64,000 nt of DNA from Gammaproteobacteria bacterium (GTDB taxonomy: Bacteria; Pseudomonadota; Gammaproteobacteria; HTCC5015). The stretch spans positions 1 through 64,000 of the forward strand of contig JAFGLM010000038.1 in NCBI GenBank assembly GCA_016928055.1, written 5' to 3'. Every line of letters begins with the position of its first letter. The first letter of the stretch is position 1. Under the pieces are notes generated by a model that did not search any database, was not told the origin of the DNA, and worked only from the letters and a program-made list of their open reading frames with translations. A program made the position numbers and the translations under genes. Of this stretch, positions 8,504-18,098 are shown one piece after another.

Positions 8504-9790
8504 CGCTTCCACAATCTGACCGGCAACCAGGGTATGCATTACCCGGCCCGGTAATTCACTGTTTAAAAACGGCGTGTTTTTTCCCGCGCTATACATTGTT
8601 TCGCGCGTGAGTTGCCAGGTTGGTTGCGGATCAAAAATGCAGATATTTGCCGCTGCACCTATCGATAAATGACCTCCTGCGACACCCAGAATATCAGCCG
8701 GCGCATGGCTAAGAGCGCGCAAAATCTGGTTAAGACTCAAATTCATTTGATCGATCAACTGCAAGCTCAGACCAAGCAAGGTATCAATGCCGGAAATACC
8801 CGGTGAGGTGGAGGGAAACGGATTCAGTTTGGCATCCGGTTCATGCGGTTGATGATCGGAACAGATCGCATCGATAATGCCGGTTCTTAAACCGGCCAAT
8901 AAAGCGTCACGATCGTAAGCCGAGCGCAAGGGAGGAATAACATGTGCCTGACTGTTAAAGTGAGCAATCGCTTCATCGGTTAAATGCAGATTGTGGATTG
9001 CAACGTCGGCGGTCACCGGCAGGCCGCGGCTCTTGGCGTCGGCAATCATCTCCACGGCGCGTGCCGACGACAGTCTGCCAAAGTGCGTTTTAACGCCGAC
9101 TTCTTCAACCAGCGCCAGATACTGCGCCATGGCGACCGTTTCAGCAGACACGGGTATACCCTGTAACCCTAAGCGGCTTGAAGTCTCACCCAGATGCGCC
9201 ACACCCTTTGCAGATAACCCATGATCGAGCGCAATAACATGCAGCGTCATATCATTGGTCAGTACGTATTCCATGGCGTGACGCAGAATCCGGTTATCCT
9301 GCATCGGTTGCAGGGCATTGCTGACACCCACACAACCGGCTTCTTTTAAAGCGGCAATTTCACTTAATTGCTTGCCGGCCAGTTGCACGGTTAGGGCACC
9401 CAATGTCACCACTTCGGCGCTGTGATTTTCCTTGGCGCGCTGCTGAATCAGTTCCACCACTGCCGGTTCATCGATCACCGGATCAGTATCCGGCGGTAAG
9501 CACATCATGGTGATACCGGCCCGGGCTGCGGCGTGGGTTTCACTTTTTACATTCGCTTTGTATTCGGCGCCGGGTTCGCGCAGGCGTGCGCATAAATCCA
9601 CCAGCCCGGGGCAGACGATATGTCCGCCGGCGTCGATGGTTTTTTCAGGATTAAATTTGGCCGGTTTTTTTGTGCCCAGTCCGGCAACCTTGCCGTCCTG
9701 AACATAAAAGTCGGCTACCTGATCGATATTGTTGGCCGGATCGATGATGCGACCGTTTTTAATCAGAATATCCGCTGCGGAGCTACTCAT
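8495..9790 (-). CDS. pyrC': PyrC', dihydroorotase-like subunit, probably inactive
   Basis: A 431-residue amidohydrolase-fold protein of the type I dihydroorotase group. Active enzymes carry an HxH zinc motif before LREPG. Here the motif reads [10 protein letters not shown], with Cys67 and Arg69 in place of the two histidines, and the usual aspartate-rich metal loop reads [15 protein letters not shown] is kept. This matches the PyrC' proteins of Pseudomonas, which lack activity but are needed to assemble the ATCase dodecamer with PyrB. It overlaps pyrB by 4 bases (ATGA). A separate active dihydroorotase must be encoded outside the window if the pathway is complete. Confidence 0.9.
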   Translation of the reverse strand: MSSSAADILIKNGRIIDPANNIDQVADFYVQDGKVAGLGTKKPAKFNPEKTIDAGGHIVCPGLVDLCARLREPGAEYKANVKSETHAAARAGITMMCLPPDTDPVIDEPAVVELIQQRAKENHSAEVVTLGALTVQLAGKQLSEIAALKEAGCVGVSNALQPMQDNRILRHAMEYVLTNDMTLHVIALDHGLSAKGVAHLGETSSRLGLQGIPVSAETVAMAQYLALVEEVGVKTHFGRLSSARAVEMIADAKSRGLPVTADVAIHNLHLTDEAIAHFNSQAHVIPPLRSAYDRDALLAGLRTGIIDAICSDHQPHEPDAKLNPFPSTSPGISGIDTLLGLSLQLIDQMNLSLNQILRALSHAPADILGVAGGHLSIGAAANICIFDPQPTWQLTRETMYSAGKNTPFLNSELPGRVMHTLVAGQIVEALF

Positions 9791-10806
9791 GCGTCCACCT
9801 CGCCGGGCAATACCAGTTTACGATTTTGCCGGTTAGCCAGCGCAATCGACATCACTGCCATGCGCACCGCGATGCCGGTGGTGACCTGTTCCATAATGAC
9901 AGATTGCGGACCGTCGGCCACTTCCGATTCGATTTCCACACCGCGATTGACCGGGCCGGGATGCATCACAATGGCGTCGGCTTTCGCCAGCTTAACCCGT
10001 TCCTGGGTCAGGCCGTAAAGCTGAAAATATTCCTGCCGGCTGGGTAACAAACCGCCGGCCATGCGTTCCTCCTGCAGGCGCAACATAATAACCACATCCA
10101 CGCCGCGCAGACCGCTATCCATATCCTGATAAACCTTTACCCCCCGGCTGCTAAGTGATGTCGGTAACAGGGTCCTGGGTCCGATCACCCGGATTTCGCC
10201 GGTATTGAGCAGGCGCAGGGCATGCAGCTGCGAGCGGGCGACGCGCGAATGCAGAATATCGCCGACGACAGCGACCTTCAGTTGCTGGAAATCGGGTTTG
10301 TGCTTGCGGATCGTATACATATCCAGCAATGCCTGGGTCGGATGCGCGTGACAACCGTCACCACCATTGATCACGCTGACATGCGGCGCCACGTGTTCAG
10401 CCAGAAAATGTGCTGCGCCGCTTTCCTGATGGCGCACCACAAACATATCGCATTGCATGGCCTGCAGGTTTCTGACTGTATCAAGCAGCGATTCACCTTT
10501 GGAGGTGGACGAAGTGCCGATATTGATATTCAAAACATCCGCCGACAGGCGTTTGGCGGCCAGCTCAAACGTGGTACGGGTGCGGGTGCTGGCTTCATAA
10601 AACAGATTGCACACCGTTTTGCCGGCCAGCAACGGGACCTTTTTGATTTCCTGATTATTGGCGCTGATAAAGGAGTGGGTGGCATCGAGAATGGTCAGAA
10701 TCATCGAACGATTCAGCCCTTCGATATCGAGCAGATGTTGCAGGCGACCCTGGGAATCTAACTGCAGGTCACCGGAAGGTGAGCTGCTGGGTATTGGTTG
10801 GTTCAT
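9787..10806 (-). CDS. pyrB: Aspartate carbamoyltransferase catalytic subunit PyrB
   Basis: A 339-residue ATCase that joins carbamoyl phosphate and aspartate in pyrimidine synthesis. The carbamoyl-phosphate signature STRTRTTFE, the [12 protein letters not shown] loop, HPTQALLDM and the [11 protein letters not shown] region are intact. There is no pyrI regulatory gene nearby. The partner pyrC' indicates a class A ATCase, as in pseudomonads. The N-terminus has a polar extension before the first helix, also typical of that class. No pyrR precedes it, unlike in Pseudomonas. The 87-bp gap on its upstream side separates it from the GH130 operon, which runs in the same direction and could read into pyrB. 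Confidence 0.95.
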   Translation of the reverse strand: MNQPIPSSSPSGDLQLDSQGRLQHLLDIEGLNRSMILTILDATHSFISANNQEIKKVPLLAGKTVCNLFYEASTRTRTTFELAAKRLSADVLNINIGTSSTSKGESLLDTVRNLQAMQCDMFVVRHQESGAAHFLAEHVAPHVSVINGGDGCHAHPTQALLDMYTIRKHKPDFQQLKVAVVGDILHSRVARSQLHALRLLNTGEIRVIGPRTLLPTSLSSRGVKVYQDMDSGLRGVDVVIMLRLQEERMAGGLLPSRQEYFQLYGLTQERVKLAKADAIVMHPGPVNRGVEIESEVADGPQSVIMEQVTTGIAVRMAVMSIALANRQNRKLVLPGEVDA

Positions 10807-10893
10807 AAAGGGGGATTATAGCGTTGGGACGGCAGTTAAGTTAAGCGCAAACAAAAAGAAAAATAGTTTTGTGGTGTACAAAGATTTGTGAGG

Positions 10894-12363
10894 TCAGGTA
10901 ACAGGAGTCATACAGTCGATTAGTTCCTGTACATTAACGCTGGCCATGCCGCTGCTGATATCGGACATCGCATATGGAATAATGAGTTCGTTCTCGTGGA
11001 TTAAGGCGCCACAGCTATAAACAACATTCGGCACATAGCCTTCGCGCTCGTGTTCATGTGGGCTAAGCAAAGGTTGTTTCAGGCGCTTGATAATTTTACT
11101 TGGATCGTCTAAATCCAGCAGCATGGCACCGATAGAGTACTCGCGCATCGGGCCAACGCCATGCGTTAAAACCAGCCAGCCCTGGCTGGTTTCCAATGGT
11201 GAGCCGCAGTTACCGACCTGTATAAATTCCCAGGGTTCCGTCGGTTCCTGAATCACGCAGGAGTATTGCCAAAAGTGCAGATGGTCAGAATACATGATGT
11301 GATTATTGACGCCATCCTGACGGGACAGCATTACATACTTGCCGTTGATCTTGCGTGGAAACAAGGCCATACCTTTATTTTGCACAGCGCGGCCGTTTAA
11401 GGTGACGATATTAAAATTCAGGAAATCACTGGTTTCGATAAGTTGCGGCAGAATACGGGAACCGTTGTAGGCTGTATACGTGGCGTAATACATAACGCTG
11501 CCATCATCATCGTAAAACTGCACGAAGCGTGCATCTTCAACGCCGCCACGGTCATTTTCGGAAGTCGGGAAAATCACGCGCTCGTTGATGTCATGTTCGT
11601 GATGAAAATGCAGCCGGTAATTGGAATTTGCCAACCAGTTAATAGCGACGAAAGTTTCATTCTGGCGAACCAGATCGAACACAGGTTGCCGGAACAGTTG
11701 TTCGATTTGTATCTGCAATTCACTGAAACTGAATTGCTCAGGTAACTGATCAAGTAGATGAGCGGTTATGTCGTTGGCGGTACGCATCTCCAATAATTTC
11801 AATTGAAATAAATGCTTGTCATAGGTTGCATCAAGCTGACGACCCGGTGTTTCGACATAATCGCTGACCGGATCAAATAACACGTTACCGCCGACGCCGA
11901 TAGTGCCGCTGCGGAACACAATCGATGAGATATGCCCTTCGCCGACAGCACGCAGACTCATAATGAAACGCAGAGTACCGGCTTTGAGTCCGCTTTGATC
12001 CGGATGCACTACGATGGAAGGATTAAATAAAGCAGCCGAAGCGATGGAATATTCCATCGTACAATACGCGCCGATCAGCAGGCGCTGGGTTTCATTTGGC
12101 TGTATTTCCGGCGGTAAATAGCCTTCAATCAGTTTAAAGTGATGCTCGATAATGTGCTGCAAATGCCGGTGACGTTCCGAAAAATCCTGCATAACCTGCG
12201 CCAGTAATTCGGTGGTTTCAGCTTCGGATAACGCCAATACCCTTTCAACAAGATTGCGGATACGCAAGGGACTGCCGTCGGGAAGAAGCAGACGACAGAT
12301 GACCTGGGTTGGATCAGGTGTTAATTTCCACTTGCGACGGCGGACACGGGGTACGGCATTCAT
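10894..12363 (-). CDS. GH130-family glycoside phosphorylase/hydrolase (long form)
   Basis: A 489-residue protein with a five-bladed beta-propeller of glycoside hydrolase family 130, recognised by GVEDARFV near residue 263, SRQDGVNN and the C-terminal YVPNVVYSCGALIHENELIIPYA. About 170 N-terminal residues (KWKLTPDPTQVICRLLLPDG onward) form a helical extension not present in the shorter neighbour. The family acts on beta-mannosides, mostly as phosphorylases that exchange mannosyl bonds with phosphate. It has no signal peptide, so the substrate should be intracellular. It is the last gene of a four-gene operon. Substrate is not deducible; beta-1,2-mannan is one possibility. Confidence 0.82.
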   Translation of the reverse strand: MNAVPRVRRRKWKLTPDPTQVICRLLLPDGSPLRIRNLVERVLALSEAETTELLAQVMQDFSERHRHLQHIIEHHFKLIEGYLPPEIQPNETQRLLIGAYCTMEYSIASAALFNPSIVVHPDQSGLKAGTLRFIMSLRAVGEGHISSIVFRSGTIGVGGNVLFDPVSDYVETPGRQLDATYDKHLFQLKLLEMRTANDITAHLLDQLPEQFSFSELQIQIEQLFRQPVFDLVRQNETFVAINWLANSNYRLHFHHEHDINERVIFPTSENDRGGVEDARFVQFYDDDGSVMYYATYTAYNGSRILPQLIETSDFLNFNIVTLNGRAVQNKGMALFPRKINGKYVMLSRQDGVNNHIMYSDHLHFWQYSCVIQEPTEPWEFIQVGNCGSPLETSQGWLVLTHGVGPMREYSIGAMLLDLDDPSKIIKRLKQPLLSPHEHEREGYVPNVVYSCGALIHENELIIPYAMSDISSGMASVNVQELIDCMTPVT

Positions 12364-12412
12364 ATCGGTTGCGAACGTAACTCAACTAAAGTGGTAGAGA
12401 AGATAACAGAAA

Positions 12413-13348
12413 TTATAGAGCAGGTCGCGAAGACTCCAGGCAATGTTGCAATAAACGCTCTACAGTCGTTGTGCCGGCGCACATAACACTGTCGGCAGCG
12501 CCCCAGTAGAGCTTAATCTCGCCATTATCCTCCGGCACGGCACCACAACTGAATACCACATTTGGAACATAACCGCTGATTTCCCAGGGGTCTTGCGGTT
12601 GTAAAATCCAGCGATCGCCCACCGCTATAACTCTGGCGGGATCGTGCAGATCATGCAAGGCCACACCCAGGCGATAGACCGCACCGGCCATGGTTGGAAA
12701 CACGCCATGATAAATATTCAGCCAGCCTTGTGGTGTTTTAATCGGCGCCGCACCGGGTCCGATTTTCATTTCATCCCAGTGATATTGTTGTGCCTGAATG
12801 ATTCGGCGCGAATCACCCCAGTGTATTAAATCCGGTGAATATGAAATCCAGATCGACCACGGCGATATTTCCGAATGCGGCCGATCCAGGCGCACATAAC
12901 GGCCGTCGATTTTTTCCGGGAAAATCACCGCATTACGCATATCCGCCTGGCTGATGAACGCGATGCGTTCAACGTTTTCAAAATCATAGGTGCGTGCCAG
13001 TCCGATGCGTACACCGTGTCTGGAATACGCGCTGTAGCAAAGCAAATAATAATCTTCGACCGGACAAATGCGCAGATCTTCAACACCAAAAGCTTCGTAT
13101 TCGGCGAAAGCACCTTCTTTAGCCGGTGTTAGAAAAGGTTCGGGTTGTACCGTGAATTGAAAACCATCCTTACTGTCAGCGCGACCGATAATCGAACGGC
13201 CGCTATCCAGATGCGAACGAAACAGCATAATGTATTGACCGTTGTGTTTTACCACTCCGGCATTGTGCACCGTCGCCACCGGATAGGGCACATCATCGCG
13301 AGTCAGAATGGGATTGCCTGCATAACGTTCAATAACGGGTGTTGGCAT
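12413..13348 (-). CDS. GH130-family glycoside phosphorylase/hydrolase (short form)
   Basis: A 311-residue single-domain GH130 beta-propeller protein. It shows ERYAGNPILTRDDVPYPVA at the N-terminus, GVEDLRI around residue 93 (the family GxEDxR element), GAAPIKTPQGWLNIYHGVF, and the closing segment YVPNVVFSCGAVPEDNGEI. The length is normal for the family. No signal peptide is seen. It is separated by 49 bases from the longer GH130 gene and follows a GT4 gene by 11 bases. The pairing of two GH130 proteins resembles beta-1,2-mannobiose and oligomannan phosphorylase pairs, but specificity is inference. Confidence 0.85.
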   Translation of the reverse strand: MPTPVIERYAGNPILTRDDVPYPVATVHNAGVVKHNGQYIMLFRSHLDSGRSIIGRADSKDGFQFTVQPEPFLTPAKEGAFAEYEAFGVEDLRICPVEDYYLLCYSAYSRHGVRIGLARTYDFENVERIAFISQADMRNAVIFPEKIDGRYVRLDRPHSEISPWSIWISYSPDLIHWGDSRRIIQAQQYHWDEMKIGPGAAPIKTPQGWLNIYHGVFPTMAGAVYRLGVALHDLHDPARVIAVGDRWILQPQDPWEISGYVPNVVFSCGAVPEDNGEIKLYWGAADSVMCAGTTTVERLLQHCLESSRPAL

Positions 13349-13359
13349 GTTTGTCCTCG

Positions 13360-14385
13360 TTATAAGCTGTGTGTAGTTTTGTCGATTACCTGTCGATAGA
13401 GTTTCAGGTAATCATCAACCATGCGGTCAACGCTGAAAAATTGCTCAACGTGCTGACGGCAATCGGCGCGCTGTAATTCACTTAACTGCCCAACGGCTGC
13501 GACTGCTTGAGCAACATCATCCACTAAAAAACCGTTGCGACCATGCTCAATCAATTCCGGCATACTGCCGCGATTGAATGCAATTACCGGTGTGCCACAG
13601 GCCATCGATTCAATTACCGATAAACCAAAAGGCTCGTTAAAGAAAATGGGATGTAAGAGCGCGCGTGCACCGCCAAGCAAAACGTCGCGCTGTTCAGGGC
13701 CAACGCTGCCAATGAACTCGATTTTGCCGGGCGCCAACTCCGGCTCAACATATTGTTTAAAATAGGATTCATCCTGAACAATCCCGGCCATCAATAATTT
13801 GATTTCGCATGTTTTGGCAATCTCGATGGCTTCGCGCGCACCTTTATCTTTGTGAATGCGACCAAAAAATAGCAAATAATCTTCAGGCTCGGCTTGAAAC
13901 GAAAACTGCGCAAGATCAATACCGTGATGCACGGTTGCAAGATAATCGAGCGATGCTGCGCGGTCGGCGTCGCTGATCGAAACATAATGAACCCGGGTAT
14001 TGTATTTTTCATAAACCGGCAGAATACCGGGTGACGAAAAACCATGAATCGTGGAAATGATCGGCGTTGCGGTCATCGCCGAATAGCTTAAAGGTAGATA
14101 ATCAAAATGATTATGAATCAAATCAAACTGTTCTGCTTGCTCAAACAATGCGGAGATGTGCAGGCATTCCCAGACTTTGGGAATAATGCCGGTGTCTTCT
14201 TCATAACCTTTTGCACAAACCGATTGCAGTGTTGCACCGGTTACTGAATCACCGGTGGCAAATAAGGTGACATCAATACCGCGATGCACCAGACCTTCGG
14301 TGAGCAGTGAGACCACATTTTCCCACGGACCGTAATGGCGCGGCGGTGTGCGCCAGGCGATCGGAGACAACAGTGCAATACGCAA
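13360..14385 (-). CDS. GT4-family glycosyltransferase
   Basis: A 341-residue retaining glycosyltransferase of the GT-B fold. The N-terminal domain starts MRIALLSPIAWRTPP with the acceptor-side glycine-rich region. The donor domain carries FFGRIHKDKGAREAIEIAK and the E-x7-E motif in EPFGLSVIESMACGTPVIAF. The likely donor is a nucleotide sugar, possibly GDP-mannose given the GH130 neighbours, but this is not shown. No membrane segments. It starts 3 bases after the upstream fused glycosyltransferase gene, so the two enzymes are probably co-translated. Confidence 0.85.
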   Translation of the reverse strand: MRIALLSPIAWRTPPRHYGPWENVVSLLTEGLVHRGIDVTLFATGDSVTGATLQSVCAKGYEEDTGIIPKVWECLHISALFEQAEQFDLIHNHFDYLPLSYSAMTATPIISTIHGFSSPGILPVYEKYNTRVHYVSISDADRAASLDYLATVHHGIDLAQFSFQAEPEDYLLFFGRIHKDKGAREAIEIAKTCEIKLLMAGIVQDESYFKQYVEPELAPGKIEFIGSVGPEQRDVLLGGARALLHPIFFNEPFGLSVIESMACGTPVIAFNRGSMPELIEHGRNGFLVDDVAQAVAAVGQLSELQRADCRQHVEQFFSVDRMVDDYLKLYRQVIDKTTHSL

Positions 14386-14388
14386 GGC

Positions 14389-16710
14389 TTACACTCCTAC
14401 AGCGACAGTTTGTTCTGGAAGTATTGTCAGTACTTCATCAGCTGATACACCATGCAGGGTGGATAGCGACAATAGCCAGGCCAGCGTCGATTCCGCACCC
14501 TGATTCTGGTTAACGCAATCGCTTTGCAGGCCATCACGACAGCCACCGGTTTTAGCGTCATATAAGGGCAGATTAAGATCGTTATGACCCAGGAACCAGT
14601 TATAGGCGCTCATGGCATGGTTTAACCATTGACGTTCGCTGGTGAGTTTAAAAGCGGCCACACAGGCATCAATGGTCGCGTGTGCTTCCAGCGGTTGTTG
14701 ATCAAAACGGGCTTTAGCGCCGCCGCGTGTATACCAACCGTGATTGCCGATGGGCACAAAATGGCCATTATCGATCTGGATGCCGACCAACCATTCCAGC
14801 GCCTTCAATCCCATACTCGTTATATCATCGCGTTGCATCCATTGGCCGCTTAAGATCAGGGCGTGTGGTAGCCGGGCGTTAGCATAGTTGAGGCTGTCTT
14901 CCAGCCAGGGCCAGTCGTCCTTGGCATGATCGGTAAAGCGTTTAAACAGGCGCTCAGCCAGAATCGCGCGCACGCGCCGGACGCCGGAATCACCGGAAAA
15001 AGTTTCCAAATAGGCATGAATGCCGATCAGCGTAAAAGCCAGGGCGCGCGGCGAAGTGAATGCCTCAACAGCCGGCAGTGCCAGTTTAAAGAGTGTTGAG
15101 GCCAGAGGTAATTGTCGGCCGTCATTAAGCAGGGCGACTGCTGAACCTAAGCCCCATAGCGCCCGTCCGTGGGAATCTTCTGAACCGGTATTTTCCAGCC
15201 AGCGGCGGTCGTAACTCATAAAATTGCGGAAACGGCCATTTTTAGTATCGAATGCATGTTGCAGGAAGGATAGATACAGATCGCAGAGTCGTTCATATCT
15301 ATACGGTTTTTCTGCAAGCAAGTGTCGAGCTTCGGCTGCAACGATCAGGGCCCGCGCGTTGTCGTCGGTGCAGTAACCTTCGTTGCGGTCAGGAATGGTG
15401 TAATTCGCGTGTTGCAGCAAACCGGTATCGTCGGTCATGGCCAGCAGATGGTCCAGTTTCAGCTCCGGCAATTCCTGTTTAAAGGCCGTGTCTTTTACTA
15501 AGAGTGGGGATTGGCGGTAAGATCGCGGCTGACGAATGCGTTCTGCTTTTACCTCGTTAAAAACCCTGAGATAGCTGCGCGCCACCTGTTTCCAGATCGA
15601 CGGGCGGCAGTAATCATAGGCCAGCTTACGCATGGCGTTGCGTTCGTTGTCATTCTCCAGAATATCGATCAGGGCATCCGCCATTGCGTCAGGATCTTTA
15701 AACGGCACCAGGCGGCCGCGTCCCTCGGCCAGCATTTCCACTGCATAACGATAAGGCGTTGAAACAACCGGGTTGCCGGTGCCCATGGCATAGGCCAGCG
15801 TACCGGAGGTGACCTGCGCCTCGCCGACATAAGGCGTGATATAGACATCGGTTGCCGCCAGGTACTCACACAATTCTTCCAGGGTTACAAAACGATTTTT
15901 AAAAATAACGTGTTGTTCCAGATTCAGCTTGCGCACCAATTGTTGCAGGCCCAGCCGATAGCTTTCCCCGTCGGCTTTTAGAACGTGGGGATGGGTAGCA
16001 CCGAGAATGATATAAACGATATCAGGAAATTTTTTGATCACTTTTGGCAGCGCCTGAATGGCGTACTCAATACCTTTGTTTTCGGATAGCAAACCAAAGG
16101 TTAGCAACAATTTTTTTCCGGTGACGTCGAACTGATCTTTGTAATAGTTTGGATCGACAAACGGCATATCGGGGATGCCGTGGGGGATATAGCTGATTTT
16201 AGCCGGATCGATTCCATATACCTTGTGTAAGGTTTCAGTGGCTGTGCTGCTCATAACAACCAGGCGGTCGGATAACTCAGCCAGTCGCTTGGTCGCCGTT
16301 CGATATTCATCGGCCGGTTTCGTCAATACCGTGTGTAAGGTTGTGACCACCGGCATGCGCAGCGCTGCCAGTAATTTCAGAATATGGCTGCCGGCAGGGC
16401 CGCCAAAAATACCGTACTCGTGCTGCAGGCAGACCACGTCGGCTTTATTAATATTCAAAAACTCTGCGGCCAGGCGATATTCGCTAAGTTGCTTTTGATT
16501 AATCTCAAAGCGGACTTTATTCGGATAGGCATAACCTTCGGGCTGATCATTCATGGCGATGGTCCAGCAGGCCCGCTCGGTGGATTCTGCTGACAGGGCC
16601 TGTACCAAATCGGCGGTAAAGGTTGCGATGCCGCATTGGCGGGGGACGTAATTGCCGATAACGGCGACGGAATTGATTTCGGAATACGGGTTAATGACCA
16701 GGCTGGGCAT
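14389..16710 (-). CDS. GT4 glycosyltransferase fused to an alpha/alpha-barrel-like domain
   Basis: A 773-residue two-domain protein and the first gene of the GT/GH130 operon. Residues about 12-385 are a GT4 glycosyltransferase (GNYVPRQCGIATFTADLV, GLLSENKGIEYAIQAL, and the donor region GEAQVTSGTLAYAMGTGNPV). Residues about 400-765 are predominantly helical with repeated Trp/His-rich motifs (GYCTDDNARALI, EDSHGRALWGLG, HGWYTRGGAKARFDQQP), the look of an (alpha/alpha)6-barrel sugar-processing domain. The second half could trim or cap the product made by the first, but its activity is not known. Length is about twice that of an ordinary GT4 enzyme. Confidence 0.82.
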   Translation of the reverse strand: MPSLVINPYSEINSVAVIGNYVPRQCGIATFTADLVQALSAESTERACWTIAMNDQPEGYAYPNKVRFEINQKQLSEYRLAAEFLNINKADVVCLQHEYGIFGGPAGSHILKLLAALRMPVVTTLHTVLTKPADEYRTATKRLAELSDRLVVMSSTATETLHKVYGIDPAKISYIPHGIPDMPFVDPNYYKDQFDVTGKKLLLTFGLLSENKGIEYAIQALPKVIKKFPDIVYIILGATHPHVLKADGESYRLGLQQLVRKLNLEQHVIFKNRFVTLEELCEYLAATDVYITPYVGEAQVTSGTLAYAMGTGNPVVSTPYRYAVEMLAEGRGRLVPFKDPDAMADALIDILENDNERNAMRKLAYDYCRPSIWKQVARSYLRVFNEVKAERIRQPRSYRQSPLLVKDTAFKQELPELKLDHLLAMTDDTGLLQHANYTIPDRNEGYCTDDNARALIVAAEARHLLAEKPYRYERLCDLYLSFLQHAFDTKNGRFRNFMSYDRRWLENTGSEDSHGRALWGLGSAVALLNDGRQLPLASTLFKLALPAVEAFTSPRALAFTLIGIHAYLETFSGDSGVRRVRAILAERLFKRFTDHAKDDWPWLEDSLNYANARLPHALILSGQWMQRDDITSMGLKALEWLVGIQIDNGHFVPIGNHGWYTRGGAKARFDQQPLEAHATIDACVAAFKLTSERQWLNHAMSAYNWFLGHNDLNLPLYDAKTGGCRDGLQSDCVNQNQGAESTLAWLLSLSTLHGVSADEVLTILPEQTVAVGV

Positions 16711-16860
16711 TGTTTATCTCCACTTCCAGATGATTAAAATCATTTGTTATGTGACGGGTGGCCACTGCGTCCGGCAGGGTTGAGCTCCTTTTTATATGGG
16801 TTTGAGGGCGGGAATTCAAGGGTTAAATGGGATTCGCGCTCTCTCGGGAGTGTATCCCGA

Positions 16861-16922
16861 CGTCATCCCGCGACCTGATAGCGGAATCCAGTTTCTTTTT
16901 TAAAACCGCGGGCGTCAGCCGG
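16861..16922 (+). repeat. REP-like dispersed repeat, copy 1
   Basis: This segment (CGTCATCCCGCG... then GGAATCCAGTTTC... then AAAACCGCGGGCGTC) recurs with about 80 percent identity at 20010-20072. The first part is an imperfect palindrome. It lies in the 303-bp gap between the glycosyltransferase operon and mntA, which otherwise contains only a small hairpin (16846-16859) and the mntA promoter region. Confidence 0.6.
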
Positions 16923-16965
16923 CAACGGCTTACTCATCTTAAATCCTTGCAATCGCCTACTGCAT

Positions 16966-16980
16966 TGCATACTTTATGCA
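16966..16980 (+). promoter_or_regulatory. Inverted repeat upstream of mntA
   Basis: TGCATA (16966-16971) and TATGCA (16975-16980) are separated by CTT and lie about 35 bases before the mntA start. This is a plausible operator for autoregulation of the antitoxin gene, but no -35/-10 pair was fixed. Confidence 0.3.
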
Positions 16981-17013
16981 CTGATACCAAGTAATTGTTT
17001 TGATGAATTAATT

Positions 17014-17304
17014 ATGAATCGCGCACGCGCCCTGGAACTGCTAACTCATTGCAAGCCGATTCTCACGGAGCAGTACGGTGTTACCCGTCTTGCTCTGTTT
17101 GGTTCAACTGTGCGTGATGCAGCAAATGATGACAGCGATATCGATATTCTGGTTGCCTATGATGGGCCGGCTACTTCCCGGCGCTATTTCGGAGTCCAGT
17201 TTTATCTCGAAGATCTGTTTGGGTGTGAGGTGGATTTGGTAACTGAAAAGGCTTTGCGCGGCGAATTACGGCCGTTTATCGAAAAGGAAGCGGTCAATGT
17301 CTGA
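17014..17304 (+). CDS. mntA: MntA-type minimal nucleotidyltransferase antitoxin
   Basis: A 96-residue minimal nucleotidyltransferase. The catalytic signature is GS at residues 30-31 and DID at 42-44 (SDIDILV), followed by the family's hydrophobic GCEVDLVTEKAL. In MntA-HepT systems this protein AMPylates and silences the HEPN toxin encoded next to it. Here the following hepT is broken after 49 residues, so this copy is probably a leftover antitoxin. Its stop overlaps the hepT start by 8 bases. Confidence 0.85.
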   Translation: MNRARALELLTHCKPILTEQYGVTRLALFGSTVRDAANDDSDIDILVAYDGPATSRRYFGVQFYLEDLFGCEVDLVTEKALRGELRPFIEKEAVNV

Positions 17305-17446
17305 TCAAAGACAATGGCGGTTCTGTATAGACGATATGATTGCATTTGCCGAGAAAGTGGTTGCGTATACTGAGGATTTTGATCAAACCGCATTTGTTAA
17401 CAGTGATCTGACTTATGATGCCACTTTGAGAGGCGAGGTAAGTTAA
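17297..17446 (+). pseudogene. Truncated HepT (HEPN toxin) remnant
   Basis: Reading from ATG 17297 gives 49 residues with the HepT N-terminal pattern (WRFCIDDMIAFAEKV, then LTYDATLR) and then a sudden GEVS stop. Intact HepT proteins run to about 110-120 residues and carry the RX4-6H RNase motif in the missing part. The breakpoint comes right after DATLR, where family members continue into NLELIGEA. The toxin activity must be lost. The following 100 bases up to the next gene show no continuation of HepT. Confidence 0.75.
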
Positions 17447-17546
17447 GAGGTGCAGCGATATATAAAATCGATGCGCGTGTTTTTTTCTTATATCTTATGC
17501 CAGGCAACTTTATTGTTGCCGTTCCGCAAACTGCGTTGGGTAAATT

Positions 17547-18098
17547 ATGATCGATAATGTGTCGGAACTTGGCGTCCTGGAGGATGTTGTAAAGCGACTG
17601 GAGAGCGCGGGTTTCGAGTATATGTTGACCGGTTCGTTGGCTATGAATTATTACGCGCAACCCAGGATGACGCGCGATATTGATTTAATCGTTGCGTTGA
17701 CTGTGGACGATATCCATCGAGTTAATGAGGTTTTTGCAAAGGACTACTATATTCCTGAAGAAACGATGGAAAATGCGGTGAAAAACGCGACATTGTTTAA
17801 TCTGATTCATCTCGATAGTGTGGTAAAAGTAGATATTATTGTGCGCAAAGCGGATAAATACCGAAGGCACGAATTCGACAGGCGGCAAACGGTGACGATA
17901 GCGGGCTTCAAGACCCGGATAACCAGTAAGGAAGACCTTATCTTGTCAAAACTCAATTGGGCCAGGGATTCAAAATCAGAAATGCAACTGAACGATGTTA
18001 GAAATCTGTTGGCGACGTATCCTGACATGGATTATATAAGGCGATGGGCGAAGGAATTGGGAGTTGATATGTTGCTGGAGGATTGTCTGCATGAATGA
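17547..18098 (+). CDS. Nucleotidyltransferase-fold protein
   Basis: A 183-residue protein of the nucleotidyltransferase superfamily (DUF6036/AbiEii-like group). The signature is TGS at 28-30 and RDIDLIV with Asp44 and Asp46. A C-terminal segment (ITSKEDLILSKLNWARDSKSEMQL) resembles the helical part of AbiEii-type toxins. The next gene overlaps it by 8 bases, and such pairs often act as toxin-antitoxin or regulatory pairs. Which partner would be toxic cannot be told from the sequence. Confidence 0.7.
   Translation: MIDNVSELGVLEDVVKRLESAGFEYMLTGSLAMNYYAQPRMTRDIDLIVALTVDDIHRVNEVFAKDYYIPEETMENAVKNATLFNLIHLDSVVKVDIIVRKADKYRRHEFDRRQTVTIAGFKTRITSKEDLILSKLNWARDSKSEMQLNDVRNLLATYPDMDYIRRWAKELGVDMLLEDCLHE

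Noticed and set aside
14629..15762. Several plus-strand frames opposite the fused glycosyltransferase
   Set aside because: They are antisense shadows of a conserved coding region without recognisable domains.
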